Of a stretch of DNA of 64,000 nt, positions 1 to 47,550 are shown piece by piece (within the stretch, counting starts at the first letter, position 1; each line of letters begins with the position of its first letter). Under the pieces are notes generated by a model, which was given only the letters and a program-made list of their open reading frames with translations, ran no database searches and was not told where the DNA came from. The stretch spans positions 52,549,456-52,613,455 of the forward strand of contig CM060324.1 in assembly GCA_030674155.1 (NCBI GenBank). Direction: 5' to 3'. This stretch comes from Stramonita haemastoma. Its lineage: Eukaryota; Mollusca; Gastropoda; Neogastropoda; Muricidae. The position numbers were made by a program, and so were the translations under genes.

Positions 1-2804
1 TGGAGTGAAGTGGGAATAGCTGCGTGTAATAGGATAGGTAAATATTGGTAAATATAACATGCAGGTTTTATCTTCCCCTGCCCACCTGCTTTTCTCTCCT
101 CCTCCTAAATTATGATTTCTGAAGTTTTATTAAAAAAAAATATATATATATATATACAGACAGCGACAGAATGTTGTGATGACGTACCTTTGTGTTTTTC
201 CTTTGAGAAATAAACCAGTCAAAAAATGTATTTTTCTTTGTAAAGCATGGATGTGGAAGAGATAAATGCCATAATGTCATGTTAATACGTTGGATTAGAA
301 AACTTGTCAGAATGGGTCATGCCAAAGTGGAACATTCTCTGACATGCTTCAAGAAGTTAGTCCATGCAGTCGTTAAGATCATTATCAAAACTTCAAACAA
401 CAAAATTATTCTGTTGCCAACATTTTTGCCTTGGAAGCATCCTGCCCCCAGATAGTATACATCATAATTTATGATAGCTTGCTTGTCTACAAACATTTTT
501 TATAAAGGAACAAAAAGGTGTAGGGGGTAGGGTGGTGTGAAAGGTATGGCTGATTAGGCTCCTGGTAAAGCTTGTATTAATGTATTTTTATGTGTTTGTG
601 TGTGTGTGTGCTCATGCTTTGAACTCTCCGAACATTATCTTCATCCATCTTTTTGACCCGTGTATTGTTTCTGTCTGATATCAAGTGTGAAGCATTGTGT
701 ACTTATTGCAAGATGATAGTGCAATAGTAGTTTGACTTTAGCCTTATGATTAATGCACTTTGGTCAGTGATGTAGAAGTGACCATTATGTGCACCGCCCT
801 TCTAGTCAGCCTCACAAAGTGCACCTCTGCATGCTTATACATGTATCCAAACCAAAAAAAAAAATGTTTACTTGGTGGAATGTTGAGTGTTGTACAGAGA
901 CAACCTTTAATTCTGTTTTAGCTCTTTTTCTGCCAGATGGTCTTTGTGTTGGTATGAGCTGAAAGTTTTGATTGTTACACGTTGAAAGATGATCCCTTAG
1001 ATTTGCATTTTCTGTTCAGTAAACATTCTGTTTTCTTTAGTTTTTTAAAGTTCTGCTTTTTTGTTGGTTTTAAAAGGGTCATACAGATGTCGCAAGATCC
1101 TAATGTTAAACTTTAAAGATTAGTAACTATGTAATAAGACCACCTGATGAAAACAAACTTTGGGACAGCAGAAGCTTGTTTCCCTGTAATTATCTTCTTG
1201 GCAGACTAACTCACACCTGGCTTTTTTTTTTTTTTTTTTAAATAAAATTTTTTTGTTGGTATGAGCTTAGGAGCTTTAATCAAGGACAACGTTCATTATG
1301 ATTTTACTTCCAGATGAGCTACAAAGTTTGGGCTGAGAAAATAAGATACAGCATGTTGAACATTGCAAGAATAGTGACACAATCCTGCTGATGGCAGTTT
1401 GAAAAATTTCATTCGAATTTGCCATAGTTCTATACTGAAAAAGATGCAATTGCTGGAATGGATTTGTAGTAGCATGTTTGAAAATTAACTTTCATATCTG
1501 TGTATATTTAACCCTTCTGGAAATGCTTTGTCCCCTGGATATGGTGAAATGACTAAGGGACAGATGTAATATTTTCCCTTTTCTCTTTCTAGCTTTTTTT
1601 TTTCCTTCAGAGAGTCCATACAGTAACTGTTTCCTCAGGATAATATGGCAGTTAACTGTAATTCACAGTTGCGCACAAGTAATATTAAAGCAGGTATCCT
1701 TTAGAATCGAGGGAAAAGTCTGACATAGAAATGACCCAAGGTTTTATATCTGGAAGATACAGTGCATTGAGACAGTCTCGATGTTTCATAGTATGGTCCT
1801 TTTAACTGTTTTTCTTTCTGATTTTATATTTTGTCTGAAAATAATTGATGAATTACTAAATGTTGTCAGTTTTCGTTGACTTTTTGAAATTTGAGTTTTT
1901 TTAACTTTTGGAAAGTGTGTGTGTTTGCGTGCGCGCGTGTGTGTGTGTATGTGTACTGCATGCATGCATGTGTGCGCAAGTTTTTAAACTAGGAAAAACC
2001 TGTGGACTTTTAAGATTGAAACTGGTTTATAAAAAAAATGAGAGGAAATAAACAATGGTATGAATATGTTGAAATTGAGAGGAGATTAACACAAAGCGGA
2101 TGTGAGGAAATATGTGCACATAACAACAGCTAACTACAGTAAAGCAAAGAGTGAAGTGTAAAACTGAATAAAAAGATTGTTCCAACCTAGAAAGACCTTT
2201 AGTAAGTGATGGTTTGTGAATGAAGTTGTAACATATTTTGTTAATTTTGTCTGTTAAGGATTTCATATGTGTATGAATAAGCAACTTTTTTAATCATTAT
2301 TGATTGTACCAAATGTGTTACTTCTTTATATATTAATTGTACTGAATGTGTCACTTTATTATATTAACTGCTTTTTTTACGTGACAACTTTTGAAACATT
2401 TACTTGTTACAAATACACATAGCTGAAAATGGTTTGGTTTTTTTTTTTGGTCATTCTAAAATGTCAGTCACTTTGTCTTACAGTTGAGAGGACTTATTTT
2501 GACACTAAAATGTAATTTTAGAATCTTGTATACTTGACTCTGACAGAGAAATGTGTCTGTAAAGAAGCTACTTTTATTTTTTGATCACTGTGATACTGTT
2601 TATCAATGCTGTCTTTATCATACAAAGACAGTAACTTTGAAAGTTGTAAAAAAAAAAAAAAAGAAAAAAAAAAAAGACTTTGAAAGTCATACCATTTACA
2701 CAAAAACGAATCTGTTCTTAAATTGATGACTTAAAAAAACCCCACAAAAAAAGTGTCACAAAATGAATGCTGGATGATGAAATTTATGTTTGTTGGCCCT
2801 GCAG
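1..2804 (+). other. MARK intron (upstream of UBA exon)
   Basis: AT-rich intron with T runs, a short GT array (597-610, 1914-1950) and no conserved ORF. ORFs at 2027-2284 and 2518-2703 on the minus strand are low-complexity and unsupported. Confidence 0.7.
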
Positions 2805-36260
<33,456 letters not shown>

Positions 36261-36395
36261 GAGTGGTTGTGCTGCCGTGTGGAATACCTGTCGTGTAGTA
36301 GTAGGGAGGGAGGGAGATCAGGGGGTGGGGGGAACAACGCTAAGTGATCGGGAGGGGAAAGAATCGTGCGGGGTGGGGTGGGGTAGAGGGCCTTT

Positions 36396-36432
<37 letters not shown>

Positions 36433-39400
36433 CCCCCTAACTGAAAAAAAAAAAACTCTTCAAAATATTTGAACGGTTTTCTCCATGGAATGGTAAGGGG
36501 AGGACAGTGAACACCGGCGAATGATAAGGAAAGAATGGAAGAAGGGAGGGAGTCCCTGTTTTGCAGCAGTAGTACAGATGTCTCAGCAAGTGTGTGTACA
36601 TGGTTTGTACTTGCTGCTGTGGGTGTGCCTGAGGAGGAGCATGGAGGACGGGGCTCCTCTCTCTCTCTGTGACACTCGCTGGTGGAGCTCACTGTCGGCG
36701 AGGATTATGGTGGGTGGAGTCCTTTGGGAAACGGAAAAAACTGGAGGGACAGGCAAGGGGGTGGAGGGGGGGTGTGGGTGAATGAGGAAGGATAGCTCGG
36801 GCGAGTCTGGCTACGATGGAGAATGTGAAAGTGGAAATTCATCTTTCTTCTGGGGGGTGGGGGGGTTGAAATTACAGGATGCTTTAAAATAATGAGATTC
36901 CTCCTCCCTGTCCTACTGCCAATCTGTCAATGTGTGGTTCTGAATGTTGATCACTTCAGTTTAATTATACCGTAACTTTGAAAAATGTGCTGCTTGAAAG
37001 CAATTCCAATATTGACCAATTGGGGTTTTTTAATCGTTACACCTTTTTTTCTCTCAGAGTGGACTTTCAGGTCTGACAGTGGTGAAGCAGTGTGTTAGAC
37101 TTGTGGACTGATGCTAGTATAATGGAGAGAATTCAGTCCGTGTTCACTACAGGACTGTCGAGGGCCAGTGGTTGTACTGGGGATGCCAGTGTGGACTCCT
37201 GATTGGGTGATGCACTAACACAAGGAAATGGATGCTGGGTCGTGGCTGTAGTTACGGTCAAGAAATACCATGTTTCGTGATACATGAAACGAGTTAATAA
37301 CAGTCATGAATATTTGGTGATCAGCCATCACTGATCCTGAAGTGGTTTTTTTTTTTATAATTGGACTTCCAAGCCCAATTCAAATCATGAAAGAAATTAC
37401 AACAACAAACAGTTTTGATTTGTTTAGTTTCAAGAGTTCAACAAAAGAGAAGGAGTTTAAAAAAAAAAGAAATATCATTATTACCTTTTCTTCTGTTGCG
37501 CTCTCTGAGTATGTGAAGTCTTTGTCCTTTTCTTTATTTTTTATCTTCTTTGTATAGATAATTTTTCTTCTTTATATAATTTTCCTTTTGAAGTAGTAGT
37601 CCAGTTTTCTCGAGAAGCATTTTTTTTGCTGCAACATTTGTGAATGATTGAAGAGAAAGAAAGAAAGAGGGGAAAATTAAAATCAGGGAAGTTTTTCATG
37701 CAGTGTTGTGAAGCTGTGATAACTGACCTTTCATTCTCCCAGAGAACATTGACTATATTTGAACATCTCCATTTGTTGTGGGCAGACAAGACAGGCGTGT
37801 GAGTGGTGAGGACCTTGGTGTACATATTATTATTATTATTCAATCATACAGCAGCTTGCATCCTTTATTTTCTGTGCTGTGGGAGAGGGGGGAGGAGGAG
37901 GAGGAGGAGACCCATGTCCTTTAGTCATGCTGAAGGACAGTCAATGAAAACGGTATTGCGCATTGGATTTTAGCAGTTAGGGAGCGGAAAAGAGAATGCA
38001 TACGATCTGTGGCTCGTTCTGGAGCAAGTCCTTATTTTCTCATTTCCCTGTGATACATGAGATGCAGCATGTGCATTTTGGGAATAAGAGTAAAGTTTTG
38101 ATATGAAACCTTTTGCTGGTGAAAAATGAGGTCTTTTTTTTTTTCTGTCCAAGTAAAATTTTTAGTGAACTGTTACATTGTTCTCACATTGAAACAGGCA
38201 AGGCGTCAGTATTTTATTTATTTATTTTTTTTATTTGAAAATAAGGAGAGAGAACTAGTGTAAAGATAAAATACCAAGGGAAGAGGGGGAAGGATGGGGA
38301 ATTATGAGAACTTTTGCAGGATAAGTCTGCAGGGTTTTGTTGTTGTTGTCTCTTTTTAAATGAACATTTCTAGCCTGTGTCTGTCAAGAATCATGAAATC
38401 GATTCCTACATCTTTTATATGAAGTATGTCTGAAATCTTTCCCTCTTGTAAACTCTTTTCATAATCCCGTAACTCCTTTTTTGGGGGGGAGGGGGGAAAG
38501 GGTTGATATAAAAGAATTTTGTGCTTGAGCGTAATATAATATTGCTTTGAATTATGTAAGTGATTTAATCTGATTTGTTACTTTTTCCTTTGAAGAAGAA
38601 GAGGTGTGACCAGAAGAGATGTGTTAGTAGTAAGTAGACAGAAGAGGTAGAATAGGACATTTGTGTTTTCCCCCTAAGCACTTAACTCCAAGAATGTGAT
38701 GCTTCACACCTACACCAGCAGTTTTTCAGAGCCCATTTTCGCAAACAGGATGTCGTGAACAACACTTACACATGTACAAATATGCTTGTGGGCACACTAA
38801 AAAAAAGCATGCTCCTCTGTCCTGGACCGTGCACTGATTTGAAAAAACTGAAACATGTTGAAAGAAATGGCTGCTGGCTCGACATGTTGAATGAAGACGA
38901 AGAAGAGAGATGATGAGGGAGTAAGTTAGAATGGGCATGTGCTGTGTAAAAGGGTGGGCTCTGCATTCAGCCTTGGAGCAGTGCTAGATAGATATTTAGA
39001 AATGTGGACAAAATATGGTTTGGGCTTTGACCCCCTTGTAGTTTCGTCTGGCTTTTTTTTCTTTCTTTCTTTCTCCTTTTTTGGTTGTTTATGATTTCTT
39101 TCATTTGGTAGGAACATTCTGTCTCTTCTCAAGAAATGTTAGTCACGTGTGTACTTTTCTTATCTCCAAATCGTTGCATGTTATTATGTTTTTTTCCTTT
39201 TTTAAAAAAATCTTCAACTTGCTACATGCTAGACAAATTTGCCCTTCTCTTATCTCAAAATTATTACGTATTAGTCGTGTTTGTCTTTTTCTTACCTCCA
39301 GATTGTGACATTTATATGCATGTGTGTGGCTGTATGCTTTAACTTTTGCTAAGAAAATGTTATTGCTGTCCTTTTTTTTTCTGTTTTAGTTTTGAGGACA

Positions 39401-40211
39401 GAACTGTAATGAAGATTACTGAGCAGATACAAACTACATGATGGTACTGGCTGAACAGTTGTCTGTGTCTTTGAGAACTGCTTAAACAGAAAACTATTTT
39501 TTCTTGGGCTCAAAAGATTTTTTTTCCATCCAAAATATGATTTATATGGCACCAAGTCACCTCCATGTGCCTACCATCTTTTTTTCTTCTTTTTTTTATA
39601 AAAAACTTGATACAGGCATTATCTTCAAGATGTTTTTCAAACAAGTATTTCACTATATCAATATATTTACCACATGGTTTGCACAGAAATATGGATAAAA
39701 CAGTGGGCTGTAGATAACAATATTACTTGCTTCTTAAATCAGTCGTCGTTTTAAGATTGTATTTAGTTGGCCCCTCTTCTCAGAAGGTACAGTAGACGGA
39801 ATGATGAATAAGATTTAGAACAACAGTACGTGACAGTCTTCATAGAGAATGGAAGAATGCTGTCTTGGGTACTTGGTAAGTAGTCAGCCGGTTGATGGCA
39901 GATTTCTTCAGAGGTTCTTATTCTTAGACTGCAGGTTCTCTGCACCCTGTGTTTTAAAGCGTTCTGACAGAATGCGAGATGATCAGTTCTTGAATACTGA
40001 ACCAGGCCATAGATTCACTTCCGTACTGGCCAGCGTTTCTCTGATTTGGCACTTTTCTCTCTTTTGTTTTCTTCTGTGTTTGCGATTGTCTGTGAGGTGG
40101 AAAAAAAAGAAGCTTTTTTCGTTTGGAAAATCAGACCGGAAGAAAGATGATAAAGATGATTACAGGCATAAAATGAACACATGAGAATAGTTGTGGTCAT
40201 AGCTGGACCAA

Positions 40212-40212
40212 G

Positions 40213-40248
<36 letters not shown>

Positions 40249-40259
40249 CACACACACAC

Positions 40260-40296
<37 letters not shown>
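40212..40296. repeat. (CA)n array
   Basis: CA units with two acaaca interruptions. Confidence 0.95.
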
Positions 40297-40298
<2 letters not shown>

Positions 40299-41462
40299 TA
40301 TATTTTTTTTCAAAATCACTATGTGGCCTTCCAGCAACATGGAAAAAGATGTTGCAAAGACATTGCGTCTGAATACTCAACTAAAAGGGAAAAGAAAAAA
40401 AAACCAAGTGGGATAGTGCGTATGACCGCTAGACAACAGTGCTAAACAGAAAAGCAGCAGACGAACAACAGAGGAAGCTCTGCAACAGATCATGAATACC
40501 TGGTGCCAAGCCTGATTCTGCAATACCTCGACTGATCAGTGAAAATAGTCTAGTTTGCATTTATCACACCCACTGTCTTTTTTTTTTTTTTTTTAAAGAA
40601 TAAAAGTTGGTGCCATACTTCTTCCCCCCCCACCCCCCTCTACAAGTTGCGGTGATGTCATCAGTCATGACCACAGTATGTATCACTAAATGTGATGGCT
40701 TTCTTCCCGTCATTTTTTTCTTCCTTCCTTCCCGCTACAAGCGTGCCTTGCAGATCAGCCAGCCGGAACTGGGTTTCTTGGTTACGCCATATAATTTTAC
40801 TACATACGCCTAGCTTCACACCACCAGCAACCAGTCTTAGACAGGCTTGTTGGGTAACACGTAGAATCAGATTTTCAGTGAAAGAATGACCTACTTTTGA
40901 TGTAACTTAAAAAAAATATTTTTAAAAATAAATTTTAGCAAATTTGTGTTTTTCCAGCTCGTCACTTCTCACTTTATAAGATTTTAGAAAAGTGTAGTTG
41001 TTAAGAAAATACACTGTTAAGCGCACTTTCCCCTCCTCTTCACTGTTTGTTTGATTACACTGTTAAATACACATTTGTTCATCAACACTGTAGATTTTTT
41101 TTTTTTTTTTTTAAAGGCAAATCTTAACTGTTTCATGTATTATTAAACTGCAAAAATGTTCCAGCGTTCATTGTTCTGAGTCTAGTTGTAGATATTGATC
41201 ATGAGGAAAATTGTTTCCAGCACCCATAAAAGTAAAAATATTGTCAGCTTATGTGGATCCCCGTATGATCATTTGATCTCTGGAATAAAAAAAAAAAAAA
41301 AGAAGCAAAAAACCCCCTAGTGCTTGTATTGAAAGTATATGTTGAAGCAAATGACAACAACATCTGATCTCTTGGTTTTTTGAGCATCGATATGTAGTTA
41401 GAATTGTACAGCCATGATGTGTGATTGTATCTGCTTTGTATAAAAGCAATCGTGAACGTGTG

Positions 41463-41465
41463 TTT

Positions 41466-41526
<61 letters not shown>
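41463..41526. repeat. (GT)n array
   Basis: About 30 GT units. Confidence 0.95.
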
Positions 41527-41527
<1 letters not shown>

Positions 41528-41880
41528 ACGAGTACGAGAGAAGCCTCAGGTCTTGTGATGAGATATGTTCCTGTGAGCAGAAGTTGCTGTGTGTGATTGT
41601 CGGGGATTTGTGCCTGTGTTCAAAACTTGCACTATTTTACAATAGAGAGAGCTTTGGGCTTTTATGAATTTGGTTGGTTTGGAGGGTTGTTTTGTATTTT
41701 ATTATTGCTTTGGCATCTCGGTATATCAGCAAATTAATGTCTTCATTTCTTCCGTAGTATCTCGTTTATGAAAATGAAGAACTGGAAACATTATCCTTCT
41801 TCCTTGGTTTCTTTTTCTTAGAAAAATTTATTCGCCTGTAGCAGAATTCTTTTCTTTTCCTTCCTTTACTTGATGTTATG

Positions 41881-42171
41881 CCGCCGCGGTAGTCGAGTGG
41901 TTAGGGCGTTGGACTCGTAATCTAAAGGTTGCGGGTTCGATCCCAGCTGTCTGCTATGGCGTTGTGCCCTTGGAAAAGGCACTTTACGGCTATTTTCTCA
42001 CCCCACCCAGGTGTAAAAGGGGTACCAACCTTGTGTTGGGGGTTAACCCTGCGATAGACTGGCGTCCTATCCAGGGGGAGTCTATGACTCTCAGTCGCTT
42101 AGCGCCACAGAAACCGGGATAAGCACCGGCCTGATGAGCCTTAGGCTCGGGACAGACTTTAACTTTAACTA
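41881..42171 (+). mobile_element. Intact tRNA-derived SINE with perfect target-site duplication
   Basis: The head is tRNA-like, with an A box (GTAGTCGAGTGG) and a B box (GGGTTCGATCCC). The body follows (ttgtgcccttggaaaaggca; gatagactggcgtcctatcc; gaaaccgggataagcaccgg), and it ends in a repeated ctttaa tail. The 13-base ACTTGATGTTATG occurs at 41868-41880 and 42172-42184, extending to 16 bases if CCG is counted. The intact duplication implies recent insertion by a LINE machinery. The tRNA-like head is too altered and too extended to be a tRNA gene. Confidence 0.93.
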
Positions 42172-42405
42172 ACTTGATGTTATGCCGGTCTGTGCTGTTT
42201 TTTGAGAGAATTGCTACAACACTAGGGCTACATTCCAGGAGAGGCTTTGAATATATGACATATTTTTTTTTGTGGTGGCTTTGGTCTTCCTTACCAGCAA
42301 GAGTGTTGGGGGATTCATGTGAATCATATCCCCGCCTTTCGGGAATTCTGTGCTAGAAATTTTCCCTCGTCTATTTCTGTCCTTATCGCTTATTTTTCTC
42401 TGTGT

Positions 42406-42407
42406 GT

Positions 42408-42453
<46 letters not shown>

Positions 42454-42473
42454 TGTGTGTGTATGTGTGTGTT
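42406..42473. repeat. (GT)n array
   Basis: GT units with two tat interruptions. Confidence 0.95.
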
Positions 42474-45400
42474 TGGTGTTTTTTTTTTCTTATTTTCTGC
42501 CATCCTTGTCCATATGTCTTTTTCAAGGCTGACAAAGTTTTTTTTGTTTTGTTTTATTCGTTTTTGCTTTTTTTTTTTTTTTGAAGGGGGGAAGGTAGGT
42601 GTGGACAGAGTTTATGACATTTAGCCCATAGTTTTGTTTTGGCGACCTGGTACTGAAATTGTACTTGTTGCCAACCAGTATGTATTTTCACAAAATTTTA
42701 CAATTTAGACTTTGATTTGGATTTTTTTCCCCCGCTTTTTTTTATATCTGGCGTTGACACCTCAAGTAGAATGATGGGTGTCCACAGCATAGCCCGGTTT
42801 TGTTGCCGTCAGGAGTGAAATAGAGTATGTAATATAGTTTAGGTAATACGCCATTTTATATGTCTTTTGCAGGTTGTCAGCAGTTGTTACCGGAAGCAGT
42901 AAATATCTGTTGAAGTAAATGTTGGATGAGAGTTTCAAAATTGAACAGGGTGACGGCTATGGTATCGCTTTTGTGATCCCAGGAGGGGAGAAGCAAGGTG
43001 TAATGAAATCGAATGAAATTGTGGCCTAGGTCAGTGTTTTGACCTCTCCTTTTATGGTAGACAAAAACAAAAGGATAGGTGTAAAAAATGATTGCTTTGT
43101 ATTTATTATTTACGGGAGAAAATACTGAATTGTATAGTTACACAAGCAATGGTGTAAATGTTTTCTGACTGTCAGCGTCACTGAACATGTTTTCTGACAG
43201 TTTTGAGTGAATGTGGAATCCTGGTATGAATTTACTTGGTTCTGTTCCAGAGTGTCTCTCTTGGTGACAGTATGTGGCGTTTTGTGGCAGGGATAAGAAT
43301 TGGTTTTGGAACTGTAATGGAGAAAGCAAAACAGATGGACATTACTATTTCAGATAGACACATGACTCTGCACAGTTGACAGAATGGTGTTGAGCAGCAG
43401 TTTGAAAATTTAAACTTGTATTTTGGTGATAAAATCTTTTTTTTTCTTTCATGGTAAAACTAATGACTCCTGTACGGTTTATTCTGCCCTTGGGTTTAAA
43501 CCCACGCTGTACATGGTTACTACCTTGTACCACTGCAGGAAAGCATTGCAGCCATATTTTGCACAAGTGCGTAGTGTTAGCTCGTCCAAATTGTCTTCTT
43601 CTTCCCTTTCCATTGCCTGTGTTGTAAAAAAAAAAAAAAAAAAAATATGGCTAAGTTCAGCTGTGAAATCTTGTGCAAAGTTTAAGTGTTGAAGTGTCAA
43701 GTGTGAACCTTTGCAAGTGCGCCAGAGCTCTGATTCAGACTATTGGTTTACCTGGCCACTTAAGTTTCATGTTGTAATTCTTCACTATTTTCAAACCCTC
43801 AAATTCAGGGGATTTTTTTTTTCATATGCATGTCGAAGGGGTGCGTAGACGGAATGATGGAAAAATTGGATTCCAAACTCACTCGTATGAAAACAGAGCA
43901 CAGACCGAAGTATATTTTGTGCAGATTTCAGTGACAATTTTTTTTCTTCAATAAATGTGTGGAGCTTTAGTGAGGGAAAAATGTCACTAACTTTTTGCAG
44001 AATTTCCCCCTTTATCTGGAAGGCCACTCACTACTGACTCACCACACCCATGTGTTCTTGTTTAGAAGCAGAACCTTCATACACAGCTTGAAAGCAAGTG
44101 ATGGATGTTGTAATCTCCATCGTTTATGTCACTACCACAGGGTTTTGTTTCTTTTTAAATACAAAACTCTTGGTGAATAAGTTGTCTGGAAATGATGATT
44201 AAAAATTAAACTGTAGGCATTTATAGCTTAGGGGTAAAAATTTGAAACTATTCTGTCGTATGTATTTTTAAAAAACTGAAGTAGTTTTTTTTTTCCCCCA
44301 AGAAAATACTCCAGTTCACAAGGCAAGATAAGAAAAATAAAAATCAGCAATCTAAAATAGGGAATATGAGTGAAAGTAAAGTTAAAGAGTCAAAAAGTTA
44401 ATGTAATTTGACACGAGTCTGCAACCGAGATGCAACATTCTGAATGTGAACGGTTTTCGTCAAAATGATGTTGTAACAGTTTGTCAGCCAGTTAAAAATT
44501 ACTCCAAATAATTTGAAGTAAGACTATAGGTTAATGGTAGTAACAAAAAATACTGATCAGTTTCTGTTCCTGCCGCATAATAAGTTAATTAACCTGATAG
44601 CTGCATTTGTTTAGATGTTGTGTGCGTTGGAGAAGTGTGAATGCGGGCACAGAGATTGGCGTGGGAGAGATGCTGTGTGACATTTCCTCTCGTCTGAAGT
44701 GGACATAATTTCAGAAAAAGTGGACATAGTTGACGATGAGCAGATGAATGAACATGTAATTTACAAACTATACAGCACTTCGAAGATTCCTTCCCCTCCT
44801 CCTTCCCAAACATCAGGAATATGTGTTGCGGTGAGCATTGTGGTAGGAGAGAGAAACACTGACCGTATGAGTTGACTTTTAGCTGCATGCTTCTGTTGGT
44901 GCAAGTGGTAGTGGAATGAAAGGAAATGGGTAACACACTTGTAAACAATGCAAACTTACCTATTATTATTATTATCATTATTATTATTATCAGCACATGA
45001 TGGTGTGGTTGTTGGTGTGTGCATGGTACTTGCTGAGTGTTCTCCTCTGTAAATACAGCCCGGAATTTGATGCATGGTTTGGAAAGCGAGTGAGCGAGCA
45101 AGAGAGATAAAACAAGGGTGTGATCATATATTTTTTAATAGATTTTCCCCCCGTTTTTTGGTGTTAATTTAAACAGAAAGGAAAAGATGTGAACAATGAC
45201 TGTGAACATGGCACCATTGTTGTAGAGAGAGGTGTTCATGGGATAATTAAAAAGCATGAATGTACTACTGTGCATTGGAGTTCCAGGTGTTTTGAAACGG
45301 GCTATGAAGTGGCTTTGTACACTTGTGGCTGTTTGCAAGAGTGCCAGGTAACGGACAGCTCAAAGACACCATAAGCAAACTGCAAAACACAAACTCCAAA

Positions 45401-45943
45401 ACATTTCATCTATCGATTCAGATGTTCCTGAACTAGCAGCTCTTGATGACAAATCTTTCTGATAAGACAGTTCAGAACGTTTAAAAAGTTTGCACAGAAT
45501 GAAACAGTTTTCATAATCACAAAAGGACAATTATGTGATATATGAAGGAGGTGGCAGAAAACTGCCTGCTTCCAGGGTTGTCTAGTTAGAGAGTGAAGCA
45601 TAGATCTCTGTCAGTCATAAATACCAATAGAAAAGCAAAAATTCCCACTTCAGTGCTCTTTGGCCCACGGTTGTGATTTTTATCACTCCCTAGTTGCACA
45701 ATGGAAAAACTGAAAATCTGATCAAAAAAAAAAAAAAAAAAGTCTCTCAGTCCCTGAGATCTAGCTCAGGAAGATCTGAAATGGACAGTGAGGATGAAAG
45801 AACCTTGAAAACAGAATGGCATTTCTTTGGGGTTGTGTCTGACTTGTCAAAGACAAACAACAAACACACACAAAAATCACCACCACCACCACCAAACGAA
45901 CGAAACAAAATATGGCCTTTCTTGCCTTTGAGATAGGCAGTGA

Positions 45944-46520
45944 CCAATGAACTTACAGGAGAATGTAGATCAACCCATTACCAACCCCTTACAATGCACT
46001 TGGGAGAACGTACATCAAACCCATTACCAACCCCCTTTCATGAACTTGTAGGAGAACGTACATCAAACCCATTACCACCCCCTTTCAATGAACTTATGGG
46101 AGAATGTACATCAAACCCATCACCACCCCCCTTTCAGTGAACTTGTGGAAATGCATCAACCATTACATCCCTTCAGTGAACTTGGGAGAACATACATCAA
46201 ACCCATTACCAAACCCCCTTTCAATGAACTTACGGGAGAACATACATCAAACCCATTACCAACCCCCTTACATTGAAATTACGGGAGAACATAGATCAAG
46301 CCCATTACCAACCCCCTTACAATGTACTTACGGGAGAAGTATTCAAACCCATCACCAACCCCCTTACATTGAACTTACGGGAGAACATAGATCAAGCCCA
46401 TTACCAACCCCCTTACAATGTACTTACGGGAGAACATAGATCAAACCCATTACGAACCCCCTTACATTGAACTTACGGGAGAACGTACATCAAACCCTCT
46501 CCCCATTACCATCCCCCGTA
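45944..46520 (+). repeat. About 50-bp minisatellite, about 11 units
   Basis: The unit reads approximately tgaacttacgggagaacata, catcaaacccattaccaacc, cccttacaa. Units differ by a few substitutions and small deletions. Best-preserved units lie at 46200-46480. It lies between the MARK and STX5 genes. Proline/Asn-rich ORFs over it are repeat shadows. Confidence 0.93.
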
Positions 46521-46689
46521 CTGATCTAACACAGTATATTTCTGTAATCATCATCCTGGTAAGATTAGTATCACCTGCTCCAGTAAGACTTTAAGAATCA
46601 ACTTTGAGCTTCCTTGTATATGATGTATCAAAAGATTTTTTTGGGGGGGGGGGGGGGGTTCTCTTGTTGATTTTTTTTATATTGTTTGT

Positions 46690-46800
46690 TCCTTGGGTCT
46701 GAGATTCTCCAATGGTGAGATTTTTGGGTATGCAACCGTTTACCCCCCTCCCCCCCCCCCAACCTGAAGTAGCCGCATTCTGACTGTGAGGAGGATACAG
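46690..46800 (-). mobile_element. Dispersed repeat family 2, copy
   Basis: In reverse orientation it carries gtcagaatgcggctact, then gcatacccaaaaatctcac and cattggagaatctc, shared with 54.2, 59.6 and 62.3 kb. Confidence 0.75.
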
Positions 46801-47550
46801 TTGGGAACTGAACCTACCAGTTTTGCCAGGACAGTTGGGAGGTACCTCCCTGCTCTTTCCGATTTTTAACTGTCATGGGTTCCTTTCACGTGCGCAAGTT
46901 TGTAAACACACATAAGTAGCAGCTTATAATCTGGAAAACACTGTAGTTTTTAAACGGAAATTTTCTTTCTCAATGACCAAAGCTGTTTTGTTTGGGGGGG
47001 GGGGGGGGGTTTAATTTTTTTTTTATTTTTTTATCTCAGTTGAGGTTGTGTTTCTTTTCTGTCATTCCCTCTGATTCAGGGTAGGGAGCTCACTACAGTT
47101 TCTATGGAGAATGTTAGCACTTTTGATCAACATCATGCTGTCTATCTGTACTTACACTACACACAGCTTTTGAAATAAAGTCAAGTCTTGTACACATTTC
47201 CATCAACACATCATCTGATTGAAACGGGCCAAATTCACATCATGTTTTTATTTTCATTCTCAGTTTGAAATGTACAGGGCAAAGATAAACTCATGATAAT
47301 TTTACATCACAACTGTACACAAGTCATAGGTTATATACAACAGAACAAGAGCAATATCGCATCACAACTGTACAGGGAAAGATGTCTAAGGATTGCATTG
47401 TGCCCATCCCAACAGCAATGGCTCAGTCCTACATTACAGGTACAGGAGTTTATTTACACACCGTCCATATCTCGCATTAATCGAAAAAAAAGGATTACTG
47501 GCAAGATCTTTGTCAGAGATCAAGGGAAAGAATTATGGAGAGGATCACCT

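Larger units (their letters stand above)
36261..47179 (+). other. MARK 3' UTR / downstream region
   Basis: No conserved coding sequence was found. AATAAA signals on the + strand lie at 40599, 40927, 41283 and 47174, so the 3' UTR may end at any of these. The last faces an opposite-strand AATAAA at 47247-47252. The region holds a young SINE (41881-42171), CA/GT arrays (40212-40296, 41463-41526, 42406-42473), and a 50-bp minisatellite (45944-46520). ORFs here are short and low complexity. Confidence 0.6.

Noticed and set aside
36318..36781. ORFs on both strands just after the MARK stop
   Set aside because: They overlap the 3' UTR, have no recognisable domain and contain homopolymer runs.
41881..41950. 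tRNA gene
   Set aside because: A and B boxes present, but the flanking SINE body, tail and target duplication show it is a SINE head.
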